A stretch of 64,000 nt of DNA, taken from the NCBI GenBank assembly GCA_030248065.1, contig JASAMV010002510.1:1-64000 (forward strand), in the 5' to 3' direction. Shown piece by piece: positions 9,876 to 21,155 of the stretch (position 1 is its first letter; each line of letters opens with the position of its first letter). Below the pieces are notes generated by a model, which was given only the letters and a program-made list of their open reading frames with translations, did not search any database and was not told where the DNA came from. Source of the stretch: Rhynchonema sp. JSB1_4. Its lineage: Eukaryota; Nematoda; Chromadorea; Monhysterida; Xyalidae. A program made the translations under genes and the position numbers.

Positions 9876-12172
9876 ATGGATGACGGAACACACTATGATC
9901 AAGTTTATGTGTCGCTGAACGTCATGACGCTTCTTGTTTGCTGCGCAGTTTGGCCAAAAGTGATTCCTGTAATTTCCAAATTTGTAAGTTTTGATTTTTT
10001 GTCATAATCCAGTGTCATAACATCTGTGTTGGGTTGAGAATACATAATTCTATCGTTCAGCGCCAATTTTCGGTTATTTTGAACCAAGGTTGAGTAAAAA
10101 TTGCACGAAAACGATAAGGTTTGGTGCTTACGCTCAACCTTCTACTTCTTGCAACATCCAACTAGCGATACAGATGTAAATACCAAACATTTAAAATAGA
10201 TATGAATGAATATAAAATGAAAACCACTAAATATATAAAGCGAAATCCAAGTGACAATTTGAGAATGTCAGGTGGCGAAAAAAGCATGACAAATAGGGCA
10301 GGTTAGGCGTAGCGACCCAGTTCTTGCATTCTTTTGCATCCGTGTTGCAGCTGGCATCGATTCTGGTTCGTTTGTCGGGCGACAACGTGATTCACATTCG
10401 ACTGGCGTACAAACAAGCCCAAGACGAACTGGCCCTTTTGTCGCCAGTCGGCGAGTTTGCGGCGTACGCGCGGAAGAAACGACAGGTTGACGCGTTGAAA
10501 GATGAGCTGACAACAAAAGGTACGTCATTCATGAACAACAACAGGCCTTGTTATAAATATAACTTTCCTCGGCTCTCTTTCCCTGTTGGTTTGCAAAGAA
10601 GACAACTGAGTGGATTGTCTTTGCTTGCGCAAATATTCTCAGATTCTGACAACCGTCTACGAGTCTCTCTTCCCACCTAGACTGTCGTTGACATACCATG
10701 CAAGTGCAGCGTTGTTCTCTCCATGTGCCGAAGAAAAGTGCTGACAAAATCCTGCAATGCAATGTTGCATATTACATTATTATTATTATACTTTGCCATT
10801 ATATTTGCCCATTATACCCATTATACTTGCGTATTTTTCCGCAAAATATATTTTTGGAAAAAAACCGTTTTTTTTCGAAAAAAAAATAAACCTTGGAAAA
10901 ATGTCTCGGAAATTCTTGGAAAAAACCGTTTTTTCCAAAAGTTGCCACTTGGAAAAATTCCCCGAAAAATAAAAACGTTTTTTCCGGGCCTCGGAAAAAA
11001 CGGTTTTTTTTTCGGTTTTTTTTGGGAAAAAACGGTTTTTTTCTGGCTCGCAAGTGTAGGTACCATTCAAATTTGTTGTGCTATCAAAGCCCACGACCAA
11101 ATCCTGTGCAATGTTTGCCAGAGCTGCAGAATTTATCAGATCATTTCAGCCTCATCTCTCGGCACCCGCAGTCTAATGTTCACGTTTGTGATCCAAATTG
11201 TGCTCTACTTGCCGCTGGTAAGACATTTACGTATCTTTCTTTTAATGCTGAATGAAATGAAGCGTTAACGCTCAAATTTAAGAAGGCAATCTTGATGAAG
11301 TAATGTTGTGGATGTCAATGCTACATTAACATGATTTTTTTCGGAGCTCATTACAAGTTTTGTGCAGCTTGTCAAGCCACTAAGTGCACATAAGATTGTT
11401 TGACTGTTGTTTGTCTGTGAGCGACTTGAGCGGCAGGACTATCAGCACAGCAGTATCGTAGCTCGCTGCGTTGCTCCAAGTGAGACCACACAACTTTGTT
11501 TGTTCAACAGCTTATCCGTTACAATGTTGAGCATTGTTTCGCCCACACCGCCCTCTGTTAAATGCATTGGTTTCTTTTTTTGCTGTAATTTTGACAAGTT
11601 GAAGTTTTTGAATAAGTGCTGAATACACAGCAACTGGTGCACAATTCTGTAGATTGCTGTTATGATTTTTAAACTATTGCCATTTATTTCGGCATCCAGT
11701 TATTTATTCGGTCCCATACCCTTTGTTATTTCAGGTGCTAACATACGCCTACTCCGTCTACCATTATTTCAATGTGCCAGTGGCGCGTCTTCCTAAAATA
11801 TGGTTCACACCTATTTTGTCAGCGATTATGTCTGTGCCGTTTCTCAACTCTACGCCTGAATATAGTGAGTTCGATTGATGCAAAATGTTTATTATTATGA
11901 GCACATGGTTTCTGACGCTGGTGATGGTAAAAAAATGTCACATGCCGAACACATTGTGTGAAATACGATCTGACCTTGCTGACTGTGACTGCAATTGCAA
12001 GAAACATTTTCCGCAGCTGCACAACACAAGTAGTCTCTTTTTATTCGCACAGTTGGTGGTCGGTCGAACGTGAGTCTTTCCTCTTTTTTCAGCCAGCGTC
12101 AGCTTCCAGTTTGCCAGCGCGTTGACGTTTGCAATGACTCGCGTGCTCTCATCGCTCAATGCGCCTTCTTGA
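9876..12172 (+). CDS. GET1/WRB-like tail-anchored protein insertion receptor
   Basis: Exons 9876-9983, 10351-10519, 11150-11217, 11735-11864 and 12093-12172 join in phase to 184 residues; human WRB is 174. GET1/WRB forms, with CAML/GET2, the ER-membrane receptor that inserts tail-anchored proteins delivered by GET3. Seen here: a first membrane span (about residues 12-33), a charged coiled coil whose SPVGEFAAYARKKRQVDALKDEL region matches the WRB pattern (MDEFARYARLERKINKM), a second span (about 104-125) followed by YHYFNVPVARLPKIWFTPI as in YYSVPVAVVPSKWITPL, and a third short hydrophobic stretch at the C-terminus. The start ATG is the first in frame before the first span. The 3' side is unusual: a TIR element lies 25 bp after the stop and its duplication contains AATAAA. 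Confidence 0.88.
10840..11050. repeat. Inverted AAAAACCGTTTTTT repeats in a GET1 intron
   Basis: Several short inverted units built from GGAAAAAACCGTTTTTTCC-like motifs form a strong potential hairpin cluster inside intron 2. No TIR element boundaries were identified. Confidence 0.55.
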
Positions 12173-12197
12173 ATTTTGAGTCGTTGATGAATAAATC

Positions 12198-13002
12198 GGG
12201 TGGGGTCGAAAACCCCGAAAAAAAAACGCCGAAAAAAAAACGCCGAAAAAAAAACCCCGAAAAATAAAAACCCCGAAAATAAAACCCCGAAAACGAAAAA
12301 CCCCGAAAAAAAAACCCCGAAAACGAAAAACCCCGAAAAATATAAAATGTGTGGAAAACAATTCTTTTGGTTAGAGAAGGGTATTCATGTCGTTCGTGCA
12401 CCAAAAAATGGGCACTGGTACAGTTCGGGCACAAGTTAGGTAATTCTCCTTTGTTCATGTCTTCCTGGCTGGCAGCCTAAGCCTAAGCCTAACCCTGAAT
12501 GAAGGCCTATTCCGTTAAACTTTTGTGGATGTTGCCTTCATGTGGCCAGGTCTTCCTGGCTGGCAGCCTAAGCCTAAGCCTAACCCTGAAGGAAAGCCTG
12601 AGCAGTTAAGGTTTTGTGGAAGTTTTCTTCAAATGGACAGGTCTTCCTGGCTGGCAGCCTAAGCCTAAGCCTAACCCTGAAAGAAAGCCTGTGCAGCAGT
12701 ACATTTGTGGATGTTTCCTTCATATGGACATGTCTTCCTGGCTGGTAGCCTAAGCCTAAGCCTATGAACAAGCCTAAGCCCAAGTCTAGGTTCAAGTCTG
12801 ATCCGAAGCCAATTTATCAAGTGTAGGGGTGATGTTTCACTCGTGAGTCACGAGCGACATGAATACCCACCTCTAACAAGATTTTTTTTTCATCCCTGAC
12901 ATTTTTTATTTTTCGGGCTTTTTTCGGGGTTTTATTTTCGGGGTTTTCCGTTTCGGGGTTTTTTTTTCGGGGTTTTTTTTTCGGGGTTTTCGACGGCCAC
13001 CG
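12198..13002. mobile_element. TIR element with telomere-like tandem repeats, abutting the GET1 3' end
   Basis: Imperfect inverted ends (GGGTGGGGTCGAAAACCCCG left, CGGGGTTTTCGACGGCCACCG right) continue into AAAAACCCCG arrays on the left and CGGGGTTTTT arrays on the right. The perfect 8-bp repeat AATAAATC flanks it (12190-12197 and 13003-13010). The interior holds four tandem units with GCCTAAGCCTAA. No reading frame is seen. Confidence 0.75.
12459..12800. repeat. Tandem ~90-bp repeat, four units, with telomeric hexamers
   Basis: Units starting near 12459, 12549, 12640 and 12730 share TCTTCCTGGCTGGCAGCC followed by TAAGCCTAAGCCTAA; the last is degraded. They lie inside the 12198-13002 element. 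Confidence 0.8.
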
Positions 13003-13280
13003 AATAAATCATTGTGCTCAAACGTTCAAAACATTTCTATTCATTCTGTGCTCGTGCTTTACTGAATTTTCGGGTATTTATGTGTTGTTGATCTGATCTG
13101 ATGAATAAAATGGCCACACCTTGGTTATTATGTCATTATTGTCACAAAATGCGTCGGTTTTATGCCGCACCACGTTGTTGTGGTGTTATCATATTGTGCA
13201 TGTCTGTCGGTCAGATAAAAGAAGTATCATTGATCCTTTCAGTATTCGGTGTCATCTAGTTTCAATTTTGTGTCCGTTAC

Positions 13281-16204
13281 ATGATGGCCAAATCAAAGGA
13301 CGATGTTTTCCCCACAACCCTGGAAGGATTCGGTTACGAGTTCGTCAACGGCCGGTTGCGATCAGTCGATACTGGCGAGGTGTTCAAGTTCGAGGTGCGA
13401 AAAAACGACGACAAATACAATCAGAAGAATTACGAGGCGCTTGGAGAGGTTTGCCGATTTTTAAAATACAGTGTGCGATTTACCAATGTTGCATCGTTCA
13501 CACTTTGCAGGTGATTACCGATTATGTCTATGGTCTGCTGGAGGAAGCCGGGTTGCAGCGCGTCATGATTCCCGTGAGTTTGTTGTCCCACTATTTTTTG
13601 GCTTTCATCCCATAAACTGTTACCACTTGTTTTCAGACGGATGCTACGCCGAATGAGCCCCGATCGTTCATTTTTGCGACCGACCGTCACAAAGATCATT
13701 TGCTTGTCATCATCCACGGCAGTGGGGCGGTGCGCGCCGGGCAGTGGGCCAGAAGGTCGGCTGGCTTTATCTTTTAACTTTCATTACTTCTTTCCTCTAA
13801 ATTCTTAAAACATTTATTTTGTTGTTGATTCACTGGTTCTCCGGCATGCAGCGCAATGCTGCGCATAACAGCATTGTGAGGGAGGACAATAAATTTGGTA
13901 TTGACGATTTCCCTTTATTTTACTTCTTCTTGGCAGTCTGATCATCAACGACAGTCTCGATTGGGGCACGTGTCTGCCGTTCATCGATCGTGGTTTCGAC
14001 CGCGATTGTGACGTTTGTGTGATGAACACGAATCTGAATGAAGCGCCGAAACCGAGTGGACAGGGAATGGCCAGAATTAGGGTGCGTTTTGCGGTAGTTT
14101 ATGTCTTTTGATGTTTAATTTTGGGCTTGTAAGTTTTATAGCGCGAATGTTCAACCAATCGGTTTCTGTTGATTGTGCAGGAATCGGAGAATCCCCTCAA
14201 CCACGCCGAGTACGTGTGGCGCAACTTCGTCCAACCATCCAAAGCCCAGCACATCACTATCATTGCGCACAGTGCCGGCGGTTATGTGGTCAGAAATTTG
14301 GTTAGATGAGTGCATAGTTAGTTGGCTTATCCAGCAAAACGAAACTCAGCATTGTTTATTCTCATATCTTTCATGCACTCCGCAGAGCATTTACTGGTTT
14401 GTTGCAAATGGTTCGTTATTCAAATCTATGCTGCTGAAACTGATAAGGCGTTCAACATTTTCAACAAATACAGCCAAATAAAACGAAATTGATTTTCACA
14501 AGCCGCAATCTACAGGCACAGACATTCGCGTCCGATTTCGCCGACCGAGTGATCGCTGTGTGTCTCACCGATGCAGCCTATACAGCACCATCCGACACAA
14601 CTGATGAGTGGTGGGAACGCTTGTGTGAGGTGGCATTAATTCGTCACACTGAAATACACGTATTTTAAGGTATCTTTTAGAAAAAATGGAAAATTACTTC
14701 CAGATCGGCTGTGACTGGGTGGTGTCCGACGAACCGTTGGGTACGCCACTCAAGAATCGTTCAGCTCGTGTGAAACGTGTGTCGGCCGGTCGGTTGTGCG
14801 CGGTTTGATGTTTGTGATGTTTCAACACACTTACAAAGCAACAACAATTATGATTTCAGGTTCAACCAAACACGAACGAACATCCTTTGCCGCTATCGAT
14901 TCGATCTGGGAGTTTATCGACGAAAAACTGGGCGAATCGACAAAATCAGTCAATAATGACACCGAATCGCAATCGACCGAGGAGATTGTTGATGATGAAA
15001 AACTGGACGAACAAAGTGAAAATAGCGAATCGAGTGAGGTACGATGGGTTGGGTGCATGGTCATTGAATGAAGACTCAAAACAACCTTTTGCTGCTGTAG
15101 TAAATTTCTAATTTCGTTGCCTCATGCATTTTTACAGACGCAGGGAAACTCCCGTTCGAAGTCGAACCAGGCAACAAGCGCGACACACAGTCAACAAGCC
15201 ACGCAGCTGGATCATGTGCGGCTCGAATGTTTCAGTCTCACAAGCTGTGTGTGTGTCAGCTGCAGCTGCGTGGCGTGTTGACGGTGTGTTGAGCTTGTCG
15301 CCTCCTCGACTTCGAACGGGAGTTTTCATGCTTCTGTAAACATGCATGAGGCAACGAAATTAGAAACTTACTATATCATACTTGATAATCGGTCCAGCAT
15401 TAATCACGTATAGTAAGTTTCTAATTTCATTGCCTCGTGCATTTTTACAGACGCAGGAAAACTCCCGCTCGAAGTCGAGACAGGCAGCAAGCTCCACGTC
15501 CACACACAGCTAACCAGCCACACAGCTGGCTCGTGTGCGTTTCGAATGTTTCGGTCGCACAAGCTGTGCGTGTCAGCTGCGTGGCTTTGAGCTTGTTGCC
15601 TGCCTCTACTTCCAACGGGAGTTTTCTTGCGTCTGTAAAAATGCATGAGGTAATGAAATTAGAAACTTACTATAACTTGTGAATGATGAAGAATCTTGCC
15701 GAAATTAGGGCAACCGCAAGTCTCCAAATGTCCCGCATTCAACGGTCACGCCACCAGCATTGATTTAATCCGGTCACCAAGTTTGAGAGACCACTTTATG
15801 TCTGTGGCTTCACATCACATCAATGCCGTGAAACATCACCCATACTCACTCAGTCATGTGTTGAGGTTGTTGCGTGCACTGGCAGTGATGGTGCTGCAGA
15901 TGAGCGCGCGAATGACGAAACTGTCAGCTCCAGTTCTGCGACCGAAAAACCGACTGTTGAGCCTGATTTTGCAAGCGCCGATCAGCTGAATGGACACCAT
16001 CAATCACCACAGCAAGAAATCGTTCTGGAAGAATATCCTGAACCCGTCGCTCAGCCGGCTGCAGATCAGGACCTGCTCTCCGAAGCTGCACCGTCGCAAA
16101 AGAAAGCGAGGTTGAATGATGATCTGAACTTGGTACAACCATCTGTAGCTATTATTGAGCCAAGTGGTGACTGGCAGCAACCCGAACCCGAATTTGTCCA
16201 GTAG
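13281..16204 (+). CDS. ARB2A/FAM172A-like protein (Arb2 domain)
   Basis: Exons 13281-13448, 13511-13573, 13637-13755, 13937-14081, 14181-14300, 14516-14629, 14704-14788, 14860-15038 and about 15854-16204 join in phase. The protein follows the FAM172A order: FGYEFVNGRLRSVDTGE, YEALGEVITDYVYGLLEE, TPNEPRSFIF, IHGSGAVRAGQWAR, an HAEYVWRNF block, IAHSAGGYVV (where FAM172A has AHSYGG, a serine-hydrolase-like elbow) and an SAGSTKHERTS end. FAM172A is linked to co-transcriptional splicing control with AGO2/CHD7 in vertebrates; fission yeast Arb2 to heterochromatin silencing. The C-terminal ~100 residues are acidic, low-complexity and carry a possible basic signal (SQKKARL). The start of exon 9 is uncertain because intron 8 is filled by two palindromic MITEs and the last frame stays open upstream. 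Confidence 0.9.
15098..15373. mobile_element. Palindromic MITE, copy 1
   Basis: The ends are long inverted repeats beginning AGTAAATTTCTAATTTCG and running through GCATTTTTACAG to the CTCCCGTTCGAAGTCGA block; the inner part is CACACAG-rich. It lies in intron 8 of the ARB2A-like gene. Confidence 0.75.
15411..15673. mobile_element. Palindromic MITE, copy 2
   Basis: Same family and orientation as the copy just upstream, separated from it by about 37 bp. The outer ends TAGTAAGTTTCTAATTTC / GAAATTAGAAACTTACTA are almost perfect inverted repeats. Confidence 0.78.
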
Positions 16205-16573
16205 AACGTTGTTGTTGAAAAATCGTAAACCTACCTGTTACTGTTAATCTTCTCTGTGGCTTTTTTTCACTTTTATTGACTGAATTCTGCTTTTTGCCTT
16301 GTGTTGTGTTGTTGAACTACTAGGTAAGTACGTTCTTGCTCCACGTCCATTATGGTTCGTTGCATTAACCACTTGCACTCGTTCTATTCTTATATTTACT
16401 GAGCTCTGATTGATTTACTTGTATTATTAAACCGGTGGTCGAATTTCGTTTGAGTCGGTGAAATAATTGTCTCCATCTTTTCTGAGCTTGTGCATTACAT
16501 GTTATCCTTCTGTGTCATAAACGTCAAAAGCAGCATCTTTGCGAAATTGAGTGATTATCGAGTTTTGTTCACG

Positions 16574-17084
16574 ATGACTATTCTGTCAAATGCTGATGAA
16601 ATCAGTGTTAAAATATGCAACTTTCTAGTGAATCGTGATAAAAGTTTTGCCCGTTGTTGCCACAACGTTAATTCTGTATTGCATCAACGCCTTTCGGGCG
16701 TGCGTAGCCGATCCTTAACCCATCCAGCACCTCCGTTTGAGTTTTTCCACGTATCCTATACCTTTTTTCTGTTAATTTAAGTGTCTTAGTCTGCTCATGA
16801 TAGTTTTGGTTTGCCCCGATTCTCAGGCTTCGACTTGGTGCCTGGTCAGCGCCCGACGCGAGCTAAACCAGTGCCCTTTTCAGTATCTGAGTGTCCGTCT
16901 GCGTGTGTCCCGTCTCCGCATCGAACGCAGCGACATCGACTTTTCGAGGGAAACCATCCTGGCTTGTGCACCGTCGATAGCATCTGGTGAATACTACGAC
17001 TCGGACCAGAACCACAATCATGTGACCAACAAGAATGGTGAAAGCATTATGGCATGGATTTGGCGAAAACTCACGTCGGCTTGA
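16574..17084 (+). CDS. Hypothetical two-exon protein (doubtful)
   Basis: An ATG frame at 16574-16750 and a second frame at 16827-17084 join in phase across a 76-bp GT-AG interval, giving about 144 residues. The first exon looks like an F-box-sized helical region (ILSNADEISVKICNFL); the second has LSVRLRVSRLRIERSD and ends in a Trp/Lys-rich tail. I do not recognise a family. It lies just downstream of the ARB2A-like gene on the same strand and could be part of that gene's 3' region. Codon support is weak. Confidence 0.3.
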
Positions 17085-17451
17085 ATTGTTTGATTTTATT
17101 TTGATTTGTGTTTTGCACAGTAATTATCGTCTTGAAACGTGACATTTTTCTGTTCGTTTTGCACAGTTTTGTTTCCTTGCACTGCTTTAAACTTCCAATT
17201 TTGGTGTCAGTTCAGCAGCCACCATTTGCTCTGCGCTTTGCGTCAGTCCGGCATATGTGGCCTCAATTGCTGTGTTTTGTTTGTTCCTTCATTTATGTTC
17301 AAAAATACAAAATGCTCTTTCTATTTCACTCAATGTGGTTTTGACGATATCACAAAATCGTAAAGCGCATCCATAAACACAAGTGTATGTAGAATACCCT
17401 GGTCAAAGGGTGCTTCAATTTCTTGCTGTCCAAAGCACCCCACAAGCATTA

Positions 17452-17985
17452 TCAGCGATCATACAAATAGTCATGGAAGTCGTCGTGGTATGAATCATGG
17501 AAACTCGGTCGTTTCTGGACGATCAGATGCCGCACTTCATCACGTCCACCGTCACGGTCACAGTCGTGGTCGTCTCGCACACAATCGCCCGGCGTGATCC
17601 TGTGTGTTTTCGTTGGTTTCTTTTCACATTCCCATTCAGCACGACGTCCATGAGGAAACGTAGTGCGCCTTGCGAATCCAGAAGAGCAACTCCATTAAAA
17701 AGTGGAAAATTATGCGGATAACACGAACATGCACACCTGCGATCTCGGTACCGATTCGCTTCGCACAGATCCCACAGACTGTCGTACAATCGACCATCCG
17801 ATCCGCAGAGATAGGGACGACTGAGTGACGGACAGTATGGGGTCTTGTCCGGTCCTCTCAATGTCAGACAAGCGAATGGCAACGCCGTTGCCACGTGTGC
17901 CGCTGGAATACAGACACCAAGGTTGATTGGGAACCCCGATGGCAGTTGGTGGGGAACTGGGACAACGGCAACCTCGAAATTGGAC
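17452..17985 (-). CDS. Kazal-like secreted protein, paralogue 1 (5' end not found)
   Basis: Minus-strand exons about 17985-17737 and 17599-17452 join in phase. The first carries the Kazal signature YLCGSDGRLYDSLWDLC after a cysteine-containing lead (LPFACLTLRG, YCPSL). The second continues ITPGDCVRDDHDC and ends in a His/Asp/Tyr-rich tail (FHDSYHDDFHDYLYDR). The block aligns residue for residue with the gene at 19533-20067. Kazal domains usually inhibit serine proteases or occur in follistatin-like proteins; with one domain, an inhibitor or a matrix-like role are both open. No signal-peptide exon was found upstream of 18000, so the gene is incomplete or broken. Confidence 0.62.
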
Positions 17986-18059
17986 TTCCGTTTGTCTCAC
18001 GCTTTTGGCCTATTCTTATGCTCAGATTCAGATAAAACCGTAAGCTGATCCGTGAACTC

Positions 18060-19525
18060 CATCACGACATCAAAAATTCATCTGGGAGGAGTGGGGTCTT
18101 TCCCCCACCAACCGTCGTGGGGTTTCCCAAAATGTGATACTACGAGCGATATTGGATCAGACCGGTCCAGATGCGGTCCGATGCCAGTGATGCTCATGTG
18201 ATCGGTAGGACCCCAAAGACCGATTAATGTGATCGAAAAAGGATCGGTCTTGCACACACAACGTGTAAAAAATGTTTTTGCATATACACTCATCTCTGCA
18301 ACATCATCTACCCAGCCATGCGAATGTATGGTTCAGCTAGTGTGCTGTATGCTGTGACTGCACCGGATGCAACTACGTATGCTTGTGCAACGCACATCAT
18401 GGCCAGCTGGGTGATATTACACTCATAGGTGTCTCCATGAAAACAAGATCCGATCCGATCGCATTGATATGATTGGCCTGGGCCGATCCTATATGATCAA
18501 CAAGCTTGATATCGACATAATTTTTGGGTAAAGCCAGGTGCGAGCACCGTGGCTGCTACTGACAAAATATGCCTGTTAAAATATCAACCATCACGTGCTG
18601 CGCGGCATGTGTTGTCTGCAGAACATTGATTGACAACAATATCTTAAAAAACTAACCCAAAGCACATCCGACTATCAATGTTGTCAGACGCATTCCGTTC
18701 ATTTTTGCAAAAGCTTGTATTTGTTCACTGTGCAAAAGAAAATGAGAAATGCTTGAAAACGATCACGAAATGGCTACAAACACGCGTTCATCCAAATACA
18801 GTATTGCTGTATTGCTGTACAAATACCGTACAGGCTTATCTTACAGTAGTTAACTGAAGTGGTCAAATCACTTCGTCAACTCACTTTGCAGAGTCGTCAA
18901 TTCACCCCGAATGCCATGATTCAATATTTCTCGCACTCACTTGACGGTGCTGTGTGTTGCCGAAGTGATATTGACCATTTGAGTTGACCGCTATAGTACT
19001 AGTTCTTTCGATCCGTGCATGATATTTCCCAAGTTTTTGTTTCCAACACACCTGCGTAGTGCAGCACCAAGTTCAATGGGGTATCCGTAGGGTTTTGTTC
19101 TTGTGTCATTTCACAGGCACCATGTACCTGTATACAGTAACCTGATCAGAACTTGATGGTGTTACAGTGCCTACTGACTGATTTGCATACCCTAATCAGA
19201 AATTCATTCTGCTCGCATGATTTCTTAGAAGAAATAATATTCCGGATATTCATTGCGTGGGTATGGTAGTTTTTGACGTTGCTTCTTGCTTCGTGTTCGT
19301 GGTACGCCCGAATCTTTGCTTCAAGTGCATGATTTTCATGCTCCAAATTCGTAATGCACAACAAAGTAATTTCAATTTGTGTCATTATTGGTCGCACGCA
19401 AACGCAGACATGCACATCAGGAAACCTTGACACGAAGGCCAGTATAAACGTTGCTACTGTTTCGTCCAGCCAATTATAGATTTAGCCCTGACATCCGGAC
19501 CACAATCCTCGGATCACGAACAAAC
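18060..19525. other. Intergenic, no gene seen
   Basis: No credible exon. It holds scattered GATCCGATC/GGTCCGATG motifs (18.1-18.5 kb) that recur near 50.5 and 57.8 kb, and may be old dispersed repeats. Confidence 0.5.
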
Positions 19526-19532
19526 TTGACAG

Positions 19533-20067
19533 TCAATAATAATCGTACGAGAGACTGTTCAAGAAGTTGCACAGCCAGTCTCCAGTAGGACAGTCGTTGC
19601 TATCTGGCGATTGCACAGTGACCCCTACATCATAATCATCAATGTCGTTGAGCACCGTTGTCACCTCTGTGTGATCCCGACAGTCCCATCCGCGCACACA
19701 AATCGGTGTGATGTATTCGCCGAACCATTTGTTCCTCAAACACATGTCCCAGACGGTGTCGTATTCTCGTCCATCCGAGCCACACAACGTCTCACGTCGT
19801 CCGCACCACCGGCGCGTCTCCGGTCCGGTCAAGTACGCACACTCGGGGACAACCGCTGCTCGCAAACGGGGCACTGGAATGGAAACATCGGCATCATCAA
19901 CCACTTTCGGAAGATTCGATCGGACCTTCGGACCGAAGACTGATCGCAGTACTATTGTTATTTTTGCATTGAGCTCCTGACAGAGTTCCGATCCTGTAAG
20001 CAGCTTTTGATATAATTGACTCACCAAAAACACAACCAAAGGTTACAACCAACACTGAGACTTTCAT
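19533..20067 (-). CDS. Kazal-like secreted protein, paralogue 2
   Basis: Exon 1 (20067-20025) starts MKVSVLVVTFGCVF, a good signal peptide. Exon 2 (19993-19533) joins in phase 1 and runs to the stop, giving about 167 residues. The Kazal-like core reads ECAYLTGPETRRWC then TLCGSDGREYDTVWDMC and PICVRGWDC; a further C..GDWLC pair lies near the end. Compared with paralogue 1 the CGSDGR.YD..WD.C signature, spacing and following ITP..CVR block are shared, so the two arose by duplication about 2 kb apart. Likely secreted; target unknown. The intron is only 31 bp, which is short for this window and makes the join less certain. Confidence 0.68.
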
Positions 20068-20445
20068 GATCTGAGCAATACACGACCAACGATGTGGTAA
20101 AGCAATGTATTGACGCTTATCGTTACGAAAACGTGAAAAATCTCCGGGCACTCTCACGCGAAAACTGCATGAAATTGGCCGCATTGATTCTGCTTACGAC
20201 TTTATGTAGCTGTTGGCTTCACATGAATTTCGTTAAATGTGCATCAGATTCTAACTTGTGACCAGTTGTATTTTGTTCAGTCTTCTTTCTGCCAAAAGCT
20301 GAGCTATTTCCAATGTTGTTTGGCTGTTGCTCACTCTGTATATATCCAAACAAATCAAGCGCTGTCAATAAATCAGACCCGAAGCACGCAAGCCACGTTA
20401 TCTGGCACTTGTCATCTCGGAATCGTGCCGAAAATGCATCGTATA

Positions 20446-20690
20446 GTAAATTTCTAATTTCCCTCCCCCTCCCTCTTTCCACGCCCCGGCAACCCCCCTC
20501 CTCGAAGCAGGCAACAAGCTGAACACACAGTCAACAAGCCAAGCAGCTGACAAACAATGCTTGTGTGACTGAAACATTTGAAAAGCACACCAGCCACCAG
20601 CGTGGCTTGTCGTCGGTGTGTGTTGAGTATGTTGCCTCGCCCGACTAACGGGAGTCCCCCAGAATCGTGAGCAACGAAAAGAAAATGCAT
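20446..20690. mobile_element. Degraded copy of the palindromic MITE
   Basis: It opens with TAGTAAATTTCTAATTTCC and keeps the AACACACAGTCAACAAGCC inner block of the copies at 15.1-15.7 kb, but the arms have drifted. ATGCATCGTA occurs directly repeated on both sides. Confidence 0.55.
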
Positions 20691-20699
20691 CGTATTACC

Positions 20700-21155
20700 A
20701 AGAGTTCGGAGACCAAAACTGACAGACGCTGAGCAACATTGTTGTGCGTGCGGTGAGCATAAGAGCACCGAATCAGCACAACTACTGCTCAGAAACTCAG
20801 TAGAAAAAGCATTTGATTTCTCACAGACACACAGGCTTGCGTTTGCGTGCATGAGCATTTTCATTCGACAGTTGAGCGTGTTCATATTGTTTCAAACTGA
20901 CTAAATATATAATCTCACGAAGTTGTTACGTTGTTGTTCAGTTTAACTGTAAAACAAACAGATAATGTCACTGCAATAAGCGACACGACACTCAAAGAAT
21001 TGAACCCAGACAAGCTCGCACAGAACACACGGAACTCTAGACAATAAATCAAGACAAAAAAAGCAGATTATGATCGTATAACACATCAAGGTTTCCACAT
21101 GAACAGGTAGCCATCTTCTGAGAATGTGGCAATCAGATTCTGATGTGGGTGGTGT
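20700..21155 (-). pseudogene. Diverged duplicate of the SMU1 3' end
   Basis: From the SMU1 [20 protein letters not shown] stretch through the stop (21086-21088) and about 380 bp of downstream sequence, this block matches 23.26-23.72 kb with scattered substitutions and small indels. Homology stops sharply on the 5' side at GATCGGCATCG, within the SMU1 last exon. It is a partial segmental duplication about 2.5 kb from its source. It may still be expressed as part of the candidate gene at 21086-22492. Confidence 0.88.

Noticed and set aside
12149..12458. Phe/Gly-rich and Lys-rich frames
   Set aside because: Reading of AAAAACCCCG arrays in the element next to GET1.
12459..12800. True chromosome end
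   Set aside because: Only two or three hexamers per unit within a 90-bp tandem repeat bounded by TIRs and a target duplication; interstitial.
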